A stretch of DNA of 64,000 bases from Peribolospora baueri (GCA_029717555.1 JAMDHS010000027.1:124001-188000); one strand, 5' to 3'; positions 44,195 to 55,242 are shown, numbered from the stretch's first letter. The notes: generated from the letters alone by a model not told the origin. A program made the numbers and translations.

Positions 44195-46167
44195 ATGGCT
44201 GCCGCCGCCCACCTCTTCCGACGGCGCACCGCCGCCGCCCTCGCTCCCACCGTCGCGCTGAGCTTGCCCTTGCCTCGACCCGCTCTCCTTCGCGCGTCCG
44301 ATAGCCTCCTCCACCAAGCCTCGCTCGCCCCCCTCCATCGCCACCTCTCCACCACCGCCCCGCTCCGAGGACGCCCGCGCAAGGGCGTCAGGCTCAACAG
44401 ACGCACCTGGAGCAAACGCTCCACCTCCGACTCTGCCGTCATCTCCGCCTCCTACGGCGACACCGCTCACATGCAAAACCCCGAAGCTGGCCTACCTTGG
44501 CAACCCGTCGAAGAAGCCGTCCTACCCAAAGATCCGGCAGAGTGGGTCAATCACTTTCCTACTTCTACTAAAGGTACCTCCAATAGGTACTGGTTTAAGA
44601 GCGAACGCGATATGGACATCTTTCTTGAAGGCGTTGGCTTTTATGAGCATGCTGAGGCTGCCTTGAAGAACGGAAAGGGCCTCACCGTCATTGAGGCGTA
44701 TCCTGGTGAGTGGCCCTTGCCGCCTTGTTCCTTCTCCATCCCCGCTCATTGCCTTTTTTTTTTTTTTTTTTTTTTTTTTCTCTTTCTCTTCCTTCTTCCC
44801 TCCAGGTCCCGGCGCCCTGACAAGAAAGATCTTGGAAACGCCTGGCGTGGAACGGGTGATCGCGCTCGAAGGCGAGGTGTCCTACATTCCCTATCTTCAG
44901 GTCAGTCCGTGTCTGTGTCTGGTCGAAGCATATCCCCCGCTCATCTCACCCCCGCCCTCGCCACAGAACGCAGCTCTTGCCGACCCGCGCCTACATGTCA
45001 TCCCCGACTCGGCGTACAGATGGGAGGCGTACGACACCCTGGGAACCTCTGGTCTTCTCGATCATCTACCCACTTCCGAAACGCCCAAGACCGAGGAGAG
45101 TGGTATGAACGCTAGGGGTGTCCTTCACAGGCCAAATGAGAAGGGCAAGGAGGTGGAGACGACCGGCGGAGCCATGGGCCGCGGCTGGGAAGGTGCGCCG
45201 ATCCTCTACCGTCTTAGCGTTTCGTCTCCATACCTCCACCGGCTAAACAGCTCCCCATTGCCACGCATCCCGCTCCCACACAGAAACGCCACCGGTCTTC
45301 TTCATCGCCCAACTACCAGACACCGTACATGCCGAACAACTGTTCGCCCAACTCGTCGCCCTCGTCCCGACGCGCAACTGGCTGTGGAAGTATGGAAGGA
45401 TGCCGATGGGTCTTATGTGCTCTCGGGACCTTTGGATGGTGTGTACCGTTCTGTTGTGTTTTGTTGTGGGTTGGTCTGGCGGGTGTGCTCATTGCTCTTT
45501 CTTCTTCTCTTCTCTTCTCTTCTCTTCTTTTTCTTTTCTTCTTCTTCTTCTTCTCTTTTCTTCTTCTTCTTTCCAGCGCATGTCGGCCCTTCCCAGGACA
45601 ACCGAAAGGTGCAAGCTCGGGGTCATCACCCAGACCCTCATGGACAGCCGACTCGCCATCCCCGAAGACACCTTTGAGCCCCGCACCAAGCACTTCTGGC
45701 CGAGTATCGGCAAAAACGGCAAGCGCACCCTCGTCGGCGTCCGGCTCCAGCCCAGACGGGATACGCTCATCCGCAGGGAAGGCCTCGACTCGTTACAATT
45801 CTGCCTCCGCCACCTCTTCGTCACCCGTAAAACCGTGCTCGAAAGGACGGTCGGAGGCCTCGCACCCAACGCCCAGATCATCCTTGACAAGGTTGATGCG
45901 GCCAAGAACCCGGGTTTGCCGCCGGAGCGCGCCATCACGCGTCGCATGTGTGCCAGCGACCTTACGGTCGCGCAGTGGGTCTCCCTTGCGGACGCGTTTG
46001 ATCGGTGGCCCTTCAGACCTCAGGTGGGTTCGACGAGGAGCACGCGCGTCGACGGTTGCACCCGCTTGCTCTCCGCTCATCCCATTCCCCGGTCGCCCTC
46101 TCGTCCCTTCGCGCAGGTCCTTTTCCAAGAAGACCTCATGTCCATTCACGACGGTAAGCTCTTCTGA
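44195..46167 (+). CDS. Mitochondrial transcription factor B / rRNA adenine dimethyltransferase-fold protein (Mtf1-like)
   Basis: Six exons join(44195..44705,44806..44900,44967..45192,45284..45438,45577..46023,46117..46167), 494 aa. N-terminus is Arg/Ala/Leu-rich with LHRHLSTTAP, a good presequence. The SAM-binding region reads LTVIEAYPGPGALTRKIL (motif I, split by an intron), then ERVIALEGE. PPVFFIAQLPDTVHAEQLF corresponds to the central methyltransferase strand, and NWLWKYGRMPMGLM follows, as in fungal mtTFB/Mtf1. The catalytic NLPY-type motif is not seen, which fits a transcription factor rather than an active dimethylase (inference). The end HDGKLF overlaps a possible donor (GTAAGC at 46154), so an alternative C-terminus from a downstream exon is possible. 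The first intron holds 26 T in a row; the fourth has a long CT tract. Confidence 0.75.
44754..44779 (+). repeat. Poly(T) tract in intron 1 of the mtTFB-like gene
   Basis: 26 consecutive T on the coding strand, about 25 bp before the 3' splice site; acts as an extreme polypyrimidine tract and is likely length-variable. Confidence 0.9.
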
Positions 46168-46964
46168 GCGTCCCCGTCAAGCCATAGATTCGTACGAGCG
46201 AGCGTCCCTTTCTCCGCCCGTCCTCGCCTCTCCGTCTCCCCACCTCTTTCCGCCTCCTCCATCCCTCTTCCCTTCCGCGCTCGCCACTCCTCCCTCTCTC
46301 CGTTCTTCCTTCCCGGAATCTCCCCTCGCGTCCCCAGTGACGTCCGCACCGCCGATCTGTGATGTCATCTCGATGGATTTTTCAGTTCGGTTATCGTTAG
46401 CCACGGCTGGCTCAGAGTCCCCCCGGGACGCGTCACCTCCCATTGCTTCCTTCCGGCTTTGGTTCTAAAGACGGAAAGATGTCCGAACCGGGCCCGGCGG
46501 GCCTGAATTGTGCGAGTCGTGTGTGTTCGCCAACAAGGAAGCCGTCCCACCACCCAGGAAACCGACTAGATGCTCGTTCTGCATCATACGTAGCACTCGC
46601 CCATCCCTAGAGCACTCACTTCCGCCGGTCGCGCTCGGCCCAACAGAGGAAGCTCGGCTCGACCGCAGCCGGTTGCGCCGATCTCTCGCCGCTGGGCCCG
46701 ACAGCATTCGTTCCCTACTATCTGTCCATCATCGTCTCTCCTTGAACCCGTTCGAGAGCGCGAATGCTCGCAGCTTGGCTTGGCTTGGCTTGTCAGCGAG
46801 CGACCTTCGTCATTGTGACTCTGTCGTCGACATTTAGATTGGCAAGTCGTTATTTGTGTCTCGGCTCATCCCGTCGTTTTGCGAGTCTGCACGTAGAATA
46901 GGTCCCGAGCTCGCACTCGCACTCGCAGCTCCGAGGCACCACTCACACTCGCACCTCCCACGCC
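46168..46964. other. Intergenic region between two + genes
   Basis: About 800 bp: 3' flank of the mtTFB-like gene and promoter of the J-protein gene. A frame at about 46332-46468 could be an alternative last exon of the upstream gene. GGCTT copies near 46775-46792. Nothing else noted. Confidence 0.4.
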
Positions 46965-48348
46965 ATGGACGCGCACCTGGTTCATCCTCACTCTCTCTCC
47001 ATCGTCCTCGCCTTCGCCCGCCGGCCGTGTACGACCTGCCTCTCGGCCGCCTTCACTTGCCCTTCTCGTCGCCGCAAGTTGCACGCTTCCCCTTCTCGAT
47101 CCGCCGCGGCGGCGGCGGCGGCGGCGTCCGACCCAGCCGCCGACCGGGGCAGCAGCAGCTCTTCCCGACCTCGAACCCCTGCCTCTCCGCCACATCGTCG
47201 CCGTGGCAGTCATCGACCGGACGTGGATCTCTCTTTCCCTTCTCATCTCCTCCACCCCACCCCCTTCGACATCTTTCACCTCCCTCGAGGCCATCACCCG
47301 CCGTCGGTCATCAAAGGCAGATACTACGACTTGGTCAGGGCCCTCCACCCTGACGTCCTTCGCGGCCGGCAGATGCAGCAGCAGCAAGAGCGATTCGAGC
47401 AGGAGACCGCTAACAGCGGGGACGATCAAGGAAAGGGCAAGGGAAAGGCTCGCGACGATGGCGACGCGGCGAACGAAGAAGACGTCGCGCGGAAGAGGGA
47501 GGAGCAGTTCAAGCTCGTCATCGCCGCGTTCGATCTCCTCTCCGACCCGGCCCGCCGCGACCTCTACCTCCGCTCCGGCTATGGGTGGGGCGACAAGCCA
47601 CCGTCTTCGTCTCCCTCCCCTTACCCGCCACGCCGACCGGGCGCACCGAGAGCGGGGTGGGAGTACCGCGGCGACGTCCGTCCCAACGCCGGCTTTGGCT
47701 CCTGGTCGCAGTTCAAGACCCACGATGGTTTTGGCTGGCAGCGCGCCGCCGCCGCCGGGGAAGGAGGGTGGGGCCAAGGGGGCGTTGGCGACGATGGCAG
47801 GTTCTACGGGTTCTATGACGCTCATTATTATCAGAACGGGGGACAGCGCGGTGGTGGCGATGGCCCGGAGCTGTATGCGAGCAACAGCACGTTCATCGGA
47901 TGGGTCGCCGTCGCGGTGAGTCGACGATACAGTTCCTACTCCCGATTCTCTCGTCGCAACGCGGTGATCAGCCCAGGCTCTAAACCTCCCCTCCCTCTGT
48001 TGTCTGCCCCGCCCGCAGACCTTCATCCTCGCCATCGGCCAAGCCTTGCGTCTCCAATCAGCCGCAACGATGGTGCACGACGCGGCAGACCGTGCGCACT
48101 TGGACGCGGCGCTGAACCTGGAAAAAGCGCGGAACGAGGCAAAGCGGACGGGGAGGGAGAGACGGGAGATGATACGGAGGAGGGTTAGGGAGGGAAAGGT
48201 GATCGGCGAGCTTGATGATCTTCACGTCCACCATGTCCATCATGTCCACGGCCACGGCCGCGGTAGCGCCGGTCATCTGGGTTTGCCGGGCGTGGAGGAG
48301 GACGATGGAGAGGCCGCCGGTCGTCGTCGGCCTTCAGTAGATCGGTAG
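46965..48348 (+). CDS. J-domain (DnaJ-like) protein with C-terminal membrane segment, probably mitochondrial
   Basis: join(46965..47915,48019..48348), 426 aa. J-domain pieces: PFDIFHLP, IKGRYYDLVRALHPD (HPD at 128-130), and, after an insertion, FKLVIAAFDLLSDPARRDLYLRSGYGWG. Between HPD and helix III lies a Gln/Glu/Lys-rich insertion of about 45 residues. The N-terminus has cleavable-presequence features (RRPC, RRRKLHASPS). A Gly/Trp/Tyr-rich middle follows, then a hydrophobic stretch spanning the intron (FIGWVAVATFILAIGQALRL) and a long basic helix (LEKARNEAKRTGRERREMIR) ending in His-rich VHHVHHVHGHGRG. J-proteins stimulate Hsp70; partner unknown. It resembles small fungal mitochondrial J-proteins with a single TM. 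Confidence 0.8.
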
Positions 48349-48567
48349 TGAGCGCGCGCGCGAGAGCTTGACAAAGGTTCCGCCGAGAGCGACGACGGCG
48401 CCATTGCCTCGTTTCCGCGGGGATCGGAGCGGTGTTGCTGTCCGTATGTTCCCTTGCAAATGCGGCGGACGTGAAACTGTCGTTCTACTCCTCCGTCATC
48501 ACTACAGCCTGAGTGGGGAGCTACATACAGCACAGACGAGTTGGCGGCGTCGCCACATGGTCCCCTG

Positions 48568-48581
48568 CCCCCCCCCCCCCC
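48568..48581. repeat. Poly(C) tract
   Basis: About 14 C in a row just past the 3' end of the RGG-protein gene, in the short convergent gap (48349-48624) after the J-protein. Confidence 0.8.
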
Positions 48582-48624
48582 GCGCACCGCGAACTTCTAA
48601 AACACCCCTCCCACCGGATCGGCT

Positions 48625-49887
48625 TCACTTCGCAACAGAAGCCTGCTTGGCTCCCGCGGCGGACGGAGCCTGACCGACGCCCTTGGCGATCACGGCCAAC
48701 ACGAATTTCCTATCCCGGGGGAAGACGCTCGGGTTTTGGCTCAGGGCCACGTCGGCGGTCTGCACGACTTCGTGGTCGTCCTGCCGTTCTCCGCGATGGT
48801 TGGCGGCCTGGTAGACGGAGTAGTCCCCTCCGCGCCGTTCCGCCAGGTCTTGCAGACGCTCTTCCGTCCCAGCGTCGGCGTGAAGGGGTGCGAGACGAGG
48901 GTGGGGCCACCAGCTGATCATGGAAGACGCCGAAGGCCAGGGCGTCGAGGTGGTGATGTCCGGCAGTTTCGACGCATCCACCGGCTCGGTTGGCTCGACC
49001 TTTCGGAGGCCTGGCAGCATGTCGTCCGAAGGAGCGTCGCGGAACCGACGCGGCTGGGACTGAGGCCGACCGCCCCTTCCGCCTCGCGGTCCGCCTGCGC
49101 TGGCGCCGCCGCGGCCGGGACCGTTTCGCTGTGCGCCGCGGCCGTAACCGTCTCGTCGAACAGGCGAGTTCGCACGGGCGCCACCACCACCGCGGGCGAA
49201 AGCACCTCGCGATCTTGGTCCGCCTCCGCCGATGATAGGGGTGTCCATCTGGATGAGATCGGCGTACGCCGTCTCGTCTCCTTCAGCCCCCGTCAAGCGA
49301 GAAGACAAGCGGCTCCGCCTGCCTTTAGGCTTTTGCCCCTTCGCGCCGTCCGTCGTCGTCGTCGTCTCCGCCGGATTTCGGTTGTCCCCTTCGATGGCGT
49401 CATCAAACTGGCCTCGCGCCAAAGCGGCCGAAAGGGAGCCCTCTTCCTTGGCCTTGTCCCGCCTCGGCGGCCTTCGGTGGCCATTGCGCACTCCCCCACG
49501 GCTGCGATTGTTGTAAGACGAAGAGTCGGGAGCGACGTTGCCGGATGCCGCCGCCCTGGCGTTGGCGTTGCCCACGTCGCCGAGGCGCCCTTGTCGTCGC
49601 AGTTCGGCCATATCGAGGCTTCGTCTAGTGAGCTCGACAATGTCGACGGTGGCCCCTCCGATCGTCAACGGGCCCTTACCGCGTCCGCGGCCTGCCCCTG
49701 CCCTTGCGGGCGGAGATGGCGAAGAGGGAGAGGCGGAAGAAGGCTCGGGCGCGGAGGCCGTGGACGAAGAGGCCGACGGGCCATCCGGAGGGGCGGCCGC
49801 GTTGGACAGCACCGGCGTGGCGCTGGAGAGCTGCCTGCGAAGGGTGTGCGGCCCCAGGCGGGCGTGTGCGACGGTCCTGCAGTACAT
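48625..49887 (-). CDS. RGG-box protein with mitochondrial presequence, family not recognised
   Basis: Single exon, 420 aa from the ATG at 49887. N-terminus MYCRTVAHARLGPHTLRRQL then SSATPVL is a strong presequence. Residues about 65-110 are Ser/Pro/Ala-rich, a helix LTRRSLDMAELRRQGRLGDV follows, and a central RGG-type RNA-binding region (RGAFARGGGGAR, GRGGASAGGPRGGRGG) lies near residues 240-300. The C-terminal third is less repetitive (WPSASSMISWWPHPRL, RLQDLAERRGGDYSVYQAAN, FPRDRKFVLAVIAKGV). The conserved-looking C-terminus could belong to a mitochondrial ribosomal or RNA-processing protein, but I cannot name a family. Convergent with the J-protein gene, 276 bp away. Confidence 0.65.
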   Translation of the reverse strand: MYCRTVAHARLGPHTLRRQLSSATPVLSNAAAPPDGPSASSSTASAPEPSSASPSSPSPPARAGAGRGRGKGPLTIGGATVDIVELTRRSLDMAELRRQGRLGDVGNANARAAASGNVAPDSSSYNNRSRGGVRNGHRRPPRRDKAKEEGSLSAALARGQFDDAIEGDNRNPAETTTTTDGAKGQKPKGRRSRLSSRLTGAEGDETAYADLIQMDTPIIGGGGPRSRGAFARGGGGARANSPVRRDGYGRGAQRNGPGRGGASAGGPRGGRGGRPQSQPRRFRDAPSDDMLPGLRKVEPTEPVDASKLPDITTSTPWPSASSMISWWPHPRLAPLHADAGTEERLQDLAERRGGDYSVYQAANHRGERQDDHEVVQTADVALSQNPSVFPRDRKFVLAVIAKGVGQAPSAAGAKQASVAK

Positions 49888-50923
49888 GGATGGGCGTGCG
49901 GTGGAGCGTCGACTTGACGGTGATGGAAGACGATGTGGACCGTCGAAGGAAGACGGACGGGCGGGTTCGGGCTGCGGCGACGGAAGGCCCGGAGTTAGGG
50001 TTACCGGCGCACGCACACGGAAAAGGAGGGATGAAGGAACGACGCGGGCGGGTCGCCGTGTCTGTCTTGCTTGCTTGTCTGTCGTCCGTGGGACGCTCCC
50101 TCTTTCAGCTTCAGCTTCAGCTCCAGCTCCAGCTTCTGCTTCTGCTTCAGCTTCTGCTCAGCTCGCCATCTCACGTCGGCAAAGCCTGCCAACGGCTCCA
50201 GCCAGCCCCAATCCAGCGAAGCGTAGCCTAGCGGCCTCGCCAGCGCCCGCAAACAAGCCCAGCGATACCGAGTCTCGTCGTCGATCTGGTCGTCGTCGTT
50301 ATCGTCGTTCACGCTCCGGTCGCACCCTTCCCTTCTCTCCCAGCCCAGCCCGCTGCGCTGGCTCCCCGTCGTCTTGTGATTCTCCAACATGCGCTGAGAC
50401 GGCCATTGGTGCACGGACATACACGGACGCAGTGCTGAGTGAGTGCGAAGCGAGCGAGCAACGGAGGGACGAAGCAGGACACGACGTAGTCACTAGCCCA
50501 GGTCGCGGAGTGGCTACCTCGTCACAGTCAAGTCGACTCCGTATGTCTCGCCCACCTTCCACCATTCCACCACGGCTTGGAGTGAAGGGGCGACGAGTGG
50601 AGTGGACGCGACAAAGGTCGCGCCTCGTCGTGTATCGTCGTGTCGTGCATCGCTCTCTCTGTCCGACGTGACTTAGACACGACGTGCTGATCACCTCGCC
50701 TTGCTTTCCGCAGCGACCGACGTTCTCTCCTTTATCGGCCCCGCCTTGCTTCTCCAGGTGAGCCCCTTCGCCGTCGTCGTCACCATCACCATCACCTTCA
50801 CCTTCCATCGCTGCTGTCCCGCGCCCTTTTACTTATTCAACCTTTTCCTACTTTCTCGCTCTCCCAAGAGTTACCCCCTTCCTCCCCGTTTGCCTCATTT
50901 GCCGCCTTTGCTCTGAACCCAAC
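49888..50923. other. Divergent intergenic region with probable 5'-UTR exon of the pseudo-helicase gene
   Basis: About 1 kb. A CAGCTT/CTGCTT repeat lies at 50105-50160. At 50714-50758 a segment bounded by CTTTCCGCAG and CTCCAG/GTGAGC looks like a noncoding leader exon, with a 5'-UTR intron running toward the ATG at 50924. No coding gene supported. Confidence 0.4.
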
Positions 50924-53900
50924 ATGAGCAGTCTCGCTCTCGGAAGCGGCGCCGACGAACCCGTCAACGTCTCCCACAATTCTCCCAGACTTCATGGCTC
51001 TCACCACAACTTTGGCACCATCGGCGACTCGCGCCGCTCCTCCGTCTCCCGCGACGCCGCCGCTTCACCCGTCCCGTCACCCTTCTCCAACCGCCTCCTC
51101 GACGGCCCACGCGTCTTCACCGACCTCATCGGCAATGACCAGCCGCGCCAGCAGCCCGGCATCTCCCAGCGCCCCGGCCTCAGCAGGGGCTCCTGCGTTC
51201 GAGCAAAGTCTCCCTTGCCGATGCATCAGATCGTCGCCAGCGAGGACTCGGCTGGCGCAGTAGATTTCCATCGCGCGAAAGAGGGGAGCGACGGCGAAGA
51301 CAAAGCCGACGCGCAGTCGCCCAATAAGGCCGCCTCTCCCTCCGCTCCTGGCCCTGGGCCCGGTGTCATTGGCAGCGGGCTCAGTGCTAACCAGGGCGCG
51401 TCGCCCGTCGCGACCGCTCCGCCGATCGCGAGCATGAGCGGCGGTGGCATGCCGCAGATGTCCGAGTTTGACAAGCAGGCCAGGCAGAGTCCCTTTGTCA
51501 ATGATCTTCTCGACAGACTGATTCGCGTCGAGTTGGGCATGAAGTGAGTCTTTTCTGTGACGGATGGACGTCTTCGTGCCCGATCCCATCACTGCCGACA
51601 GACTCGCTGACCCTGGACTCGCTCGCTTTTCTCCTACGCACCCCCATTCACACCACACAGGGACATGTCTCGGCAACTCTCTACCCTTAACCGCAACGTG
51701 TCCACTCTCCTCGACCGCATGCAGCCTGGCGCGGCAGGAAAGGAGGCGACTCTGTCCAAGGCCCCGGGAGGTCCAGCGCCGTCCACTTACGCGCCCACGC
51801 TGTCCGGTTTCTCTGCCACCGGAGGAAGTGCGGCGCCCGCCGGTATGAATGCGCTGTCCGCCAACCTTGCCAATATGGGTCTGTCGTCCGTCCCCGGTGC
51901 CGCCCAGCCAAGCAGTATGACTTCATCGCAGCCTCCGCAGGCTGAGGGCGATTTCCGCTCCCTCTCTCAGCAGCTCTCGAGTCTCAGCAGCAGTGTGGCT
52001 CAGCTCCTCAGTATGCAAACCGGCACCCAAGCCGCATCGTCCGCCGTGCAGCCTGGCGGTCAGTTCGGTCTCGGTCTCGCCGGCTCGCTGGCTGGTCCCA
52101 ACCTCGTGCACCCTAACGACGCGTCCAGTCCTCTCCTCGGCGGCCTCAGTGCCTTTACCGCCGGCGGTCAGTCTCACCTGCTCAGTCCGAACCCGGAAAG
52201 GATGAGCAGTCCGCGCCCCGGTGCTGGCCCTATGCGCCCTTCCTGGAGCAACACTTCGCACGACAGCGGTCACGGAGGCTCTAGGGACCGGCGGTACAGC
52301 ACCTTGCCGCCTCAGGGTCGAAGGGAGAGCATGCCGGTTAGTGCCACCCCTTCTTCTACGCATTCGTTCGTCCCCTCGTTCGCGGCTCGAGCGCACATCT
52401 GCAGTGACCATCGTGTCTGACGCGCTTGCCTTTAAACAGAACACCGACGATAGTCGCTCGTACAGCATGGATTCGACGCCTACGGCGACCAAGTGGGAAC
52501 AGCTTAGTCTGCCTAACGACCTCCTTCGCGCTATCCAAAAGTATGGCTTGGGTCCGCCGAACAAGATTCAGCAGCGCGCCTTGCCTTTCCTCCTTCGAGG
52601 TGCCGACATCATTGCCCAGGCGCCGCCGACGCAAGAGAGGATCGCAGCGTACGTCATTCCGGCTCTGAACACGGTCCTGACGACGCTGCGCGACCCGGCA
52701 CACATGTCATCCGATCGCCCTCTCGGGCGCGGTCCGCTGGTCTTAGTCATTTGCACCACCGTTGATCAAGCGACGCAGGCTCAGCGTATGGCTCTCGGTC
52801 TCGGAGCCAACCTCGGCGTACGTGTCGGCACTGTCGCCGCCGTCGGCGTGGACGCGGCCACCGAAGCTCAGAACGTTCTCCAGATGGCTCCCCACATACT
52901 CGTGGGAACGCCGCAAAAGATGCATGACCTGTTCACATACGTCACTCCGCGCGGCGGCGTGCCCACCAACGACATCCGGCTCGTCATCCTCGACGAAGTC
53001 GACCAACTCATCGCTCGCAACATGTCCGACTTTGTTTCCAGCCTCCTCCGCCTGCTCCCCATCCCCCGAGCGGTCCCGCGCACTTCTTCTGCCGCCGGAA
53101 CGGCCACCCCTCCCGTTTTGAGCCCCGGAATTCCTTCATCCAGCGCATTCGCACCGTTCGATCCCAACGCCGTGTCTGGGTATCCCAACTCTGGAGGTCG
53201 TGGCCCCCAGGCGGTGCTCGAGTCGGATCGTCAGACGGCCATCTTCTCTAACACGGTCCCGCAGGACGTCTTGAACTTCGCGTCGAGCATCAACCTCCGC
53301 GAGCCTGTTCGCGTGCTTGTTCGCCGTGAAGGCGCCAACAGGGGTCTCGATAGCGCGTCTGAGCGGCCCATGTCCGGCAGCAGCACCAGTTCGAGCATCT
53401 TCGGCGGTGGAGGTGGAGCGACCACCGCTGACGCCCTCCTGCGCGGATTGAGGCACTACTATCTCTACGTAGCCGTCGGCAGCGCGGCAGCGGGCATGAC
53501 CTCGCCTGGCATGGGCGCCGCCTGGGGCCGGATGGGGATGGACAGCAGCATCATGCACGCCAAAGAGATGAAGCTCGACGTCATCACTGACCTCCTCGAG
53601 GATATTGAGTTCGGTCAAGCCGTCATCTACACTGCCAACGCGCAGACGCTTGAGGCGGTCACGTACAAGCTAGCAAGCAAGAACATGGAGGCGCTGGCGC
53701 TGGTGAGTGCTCCACCAGAAGTCGTAACGCGGACTTCTCCCCCCTTCCCCTCTTTGAACGCATCCATGAATGCTGATCGTCGCCGTCGTTTGCATCTTCC
53801 TTCGCCTTGTCCAGCATCAAGACCTACCGCTGACGACGCGCCAGACGGTCCTTTCCAAGTTCCGTGCGCCGGGCAGCAGCCTCATGCTCGGCGGCGGCAT

Positions 53901-54291
53901 GAGCCGTCCGGCGAAGAAGGCTTTGGTGGTGTGTGACCTCTTGGTCAAGCCTTCGGACGTGCATCAGGTTCCCTTGGTCGTTATGTACGACATGCCCCGC
54001 ACGGTGGAGGAGTACGTGCAAAAAGTCGCCTGCGCCGCTTCCACCGGCCTCGCTCGTCCTGGCGTGTGCATCAACGTCGTTACCGCTTCCGGCGGCAACG
54101 GTGGCGATGTGGACATGCTCAGGACCATCGAGAGTCACACCCGTATCAAAATGAGTGAGTATAGATCGTCGTCGTCGTCGTCGAAGTCGGACGGGTGTCT
54201 GGTCGTCCAAGCGACGTGCTGACAGACGTTGAGGGCCTCCGTCGTTTTGCCAGCCGAACTTCCCATGGACGCCAAGGCCCTCGTCGCTTGA
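50924..54291 (+). CDS. Pseudo-DEAD-box protein: eIF4A-like fold with degenerate helicase motifs and long disordered N-terminus
   Basis: Five exons join(50924..51543,51661..52336,52440..53702,53815..54154,54254..54291), 978 aa, phases consistent. Residues 433-978 follow eIF4A in order: Q-motif-like LRAIQKYGLGPPNKIQQRA, motif I AQAPPTQER (491-499; AxxGxGKT expected), Ib VGTPQK, motif II DEVD (617-620), motif III IFSNTVPQDVL (FSATxP expected), IVf LEDIEFGQAVIYTANAQ, V LVVCDLLVKPSDVHQVPLVV (TDxxARGID expected), VI YVQKVACAASTGLARPG (HRIGRxGRxGRxG expected) and the end TELPMDAKALVA. The P-loop Lys, SAT and motif VI arginines are gone, so ATP hydrolysis and unwinding are unlikely. The 430-residue N-terminus is Ser/Pro/Gln-rich, with two related helical segments (LSTLNRNVSTLLDRM; LSQQLSSLSSSVAQLLSMQ). 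The frame is clean, so this is a working gene, not a pseudogene. A translation or mRNP scaffold is inference. Confidence 0.85.
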
Positions 54292-55242
54292 GAACGATGG
54301 GTTTCGGCGCCCGCTGCCACTTCGCTCGTGGAGAATTTCCCCCATTTGTCTAACGATATTTGCACGGAGGCTTGAGGTTGCTCCCATCTCGATCCCCGTT
54401 TCCGTCTTCGCATTCGTCGACCGCCCGCCCTTCGTCATCATTCCGCCTTTGCCTACCTTGACTTCGTCTCCATGATCGTCCGTCGTCGTCAACAACAACA
54501 ACAACAACAACATCCTCTTCCCCTCACTCGCCGGACCCCTCGCAAAGACTCCCGTGTTTACTCGGCCCCTTTTCCCGGAACGCGCACAAGCTATTCTTCT
54601 CCTTCTCACATCCGTCCTCCATGCTCTCTCAGCAACGTCCCCGTTCTATTATACCCTCGGGTAACCTCCCGGTTGTGTTTCTAGTCGCCGTTTCCCTTCC
54701 CTCCTCCGCCTTGTCGTCGTCGTTCCGCCGTCGTGTGCGACTGCGTCATGTCCTCCAGAGTTCCCCTCTTTCCTCCTATTTTCTGCCATCGTGTCCCTGT
54801 GCAGCAGCCGGAAATTCCTACTTCTTGGCAGCAGAATCTCTCGTTTGCTCTCTCGTGAGTGAGTGAGTTCGTCGTTCGTCGTCCGTCGCCCGTCCCCTCC
54901 GCTCTCGTCTACGCTCTGCCTCGCCAGCGAGGCGATCGATCGATCTTTGGACTCCTCCCCCCCTATGTTCACTGTATGTAGCTATGCTCGTCCCGAAGGT
55001 CTCGGCAGCATGCTGTGGTCGTACCTTTGGCCTTTCCTCCTGGAATGTTAAGAAGCTCGAGTTCCCCCCTTCAGCCCCTGCCATCCGAGGCTCGACTCGG
55101 CGCGGGTGGTTAGGCCGGACGGTCGGAACGAAGGTGTGCTGCGGCATTCCCTGGTACGCACGGGCCCCTGTCACAGGTGAGCGCCGCGTCGCTTTCTCTC
55201 TCGTCTTCCCTCTCTCTTGCTTCTCAAGAGAAAGCGACGAGA
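54292..55242. other. Intergenic region between two + genes
   Basis: About 950 bp. CAA repeats at about 54492-54512 and GATC copies near 54933-54946. AG/GTGAGC at about 55177 followed by CTTCTCAAG just before the next ATG may be a 5'-UTR intron. No other gene seen. Confidence 0.4.

Noticed and set aside
48736-49917. Long + strand frame opposite the RGG protein
   Set aside because: Antisense of Arg/Gly codons; the opposite strand has a presequence and continuous sensible protein.
54229-54354. Alternative last exon of the pseudo-helicase ending FPPFV
   Set aside because: In phase, but the acceptor at 54253 gives KMTELPMDAKALVA, which matches the eIF4A C-terminus far better.
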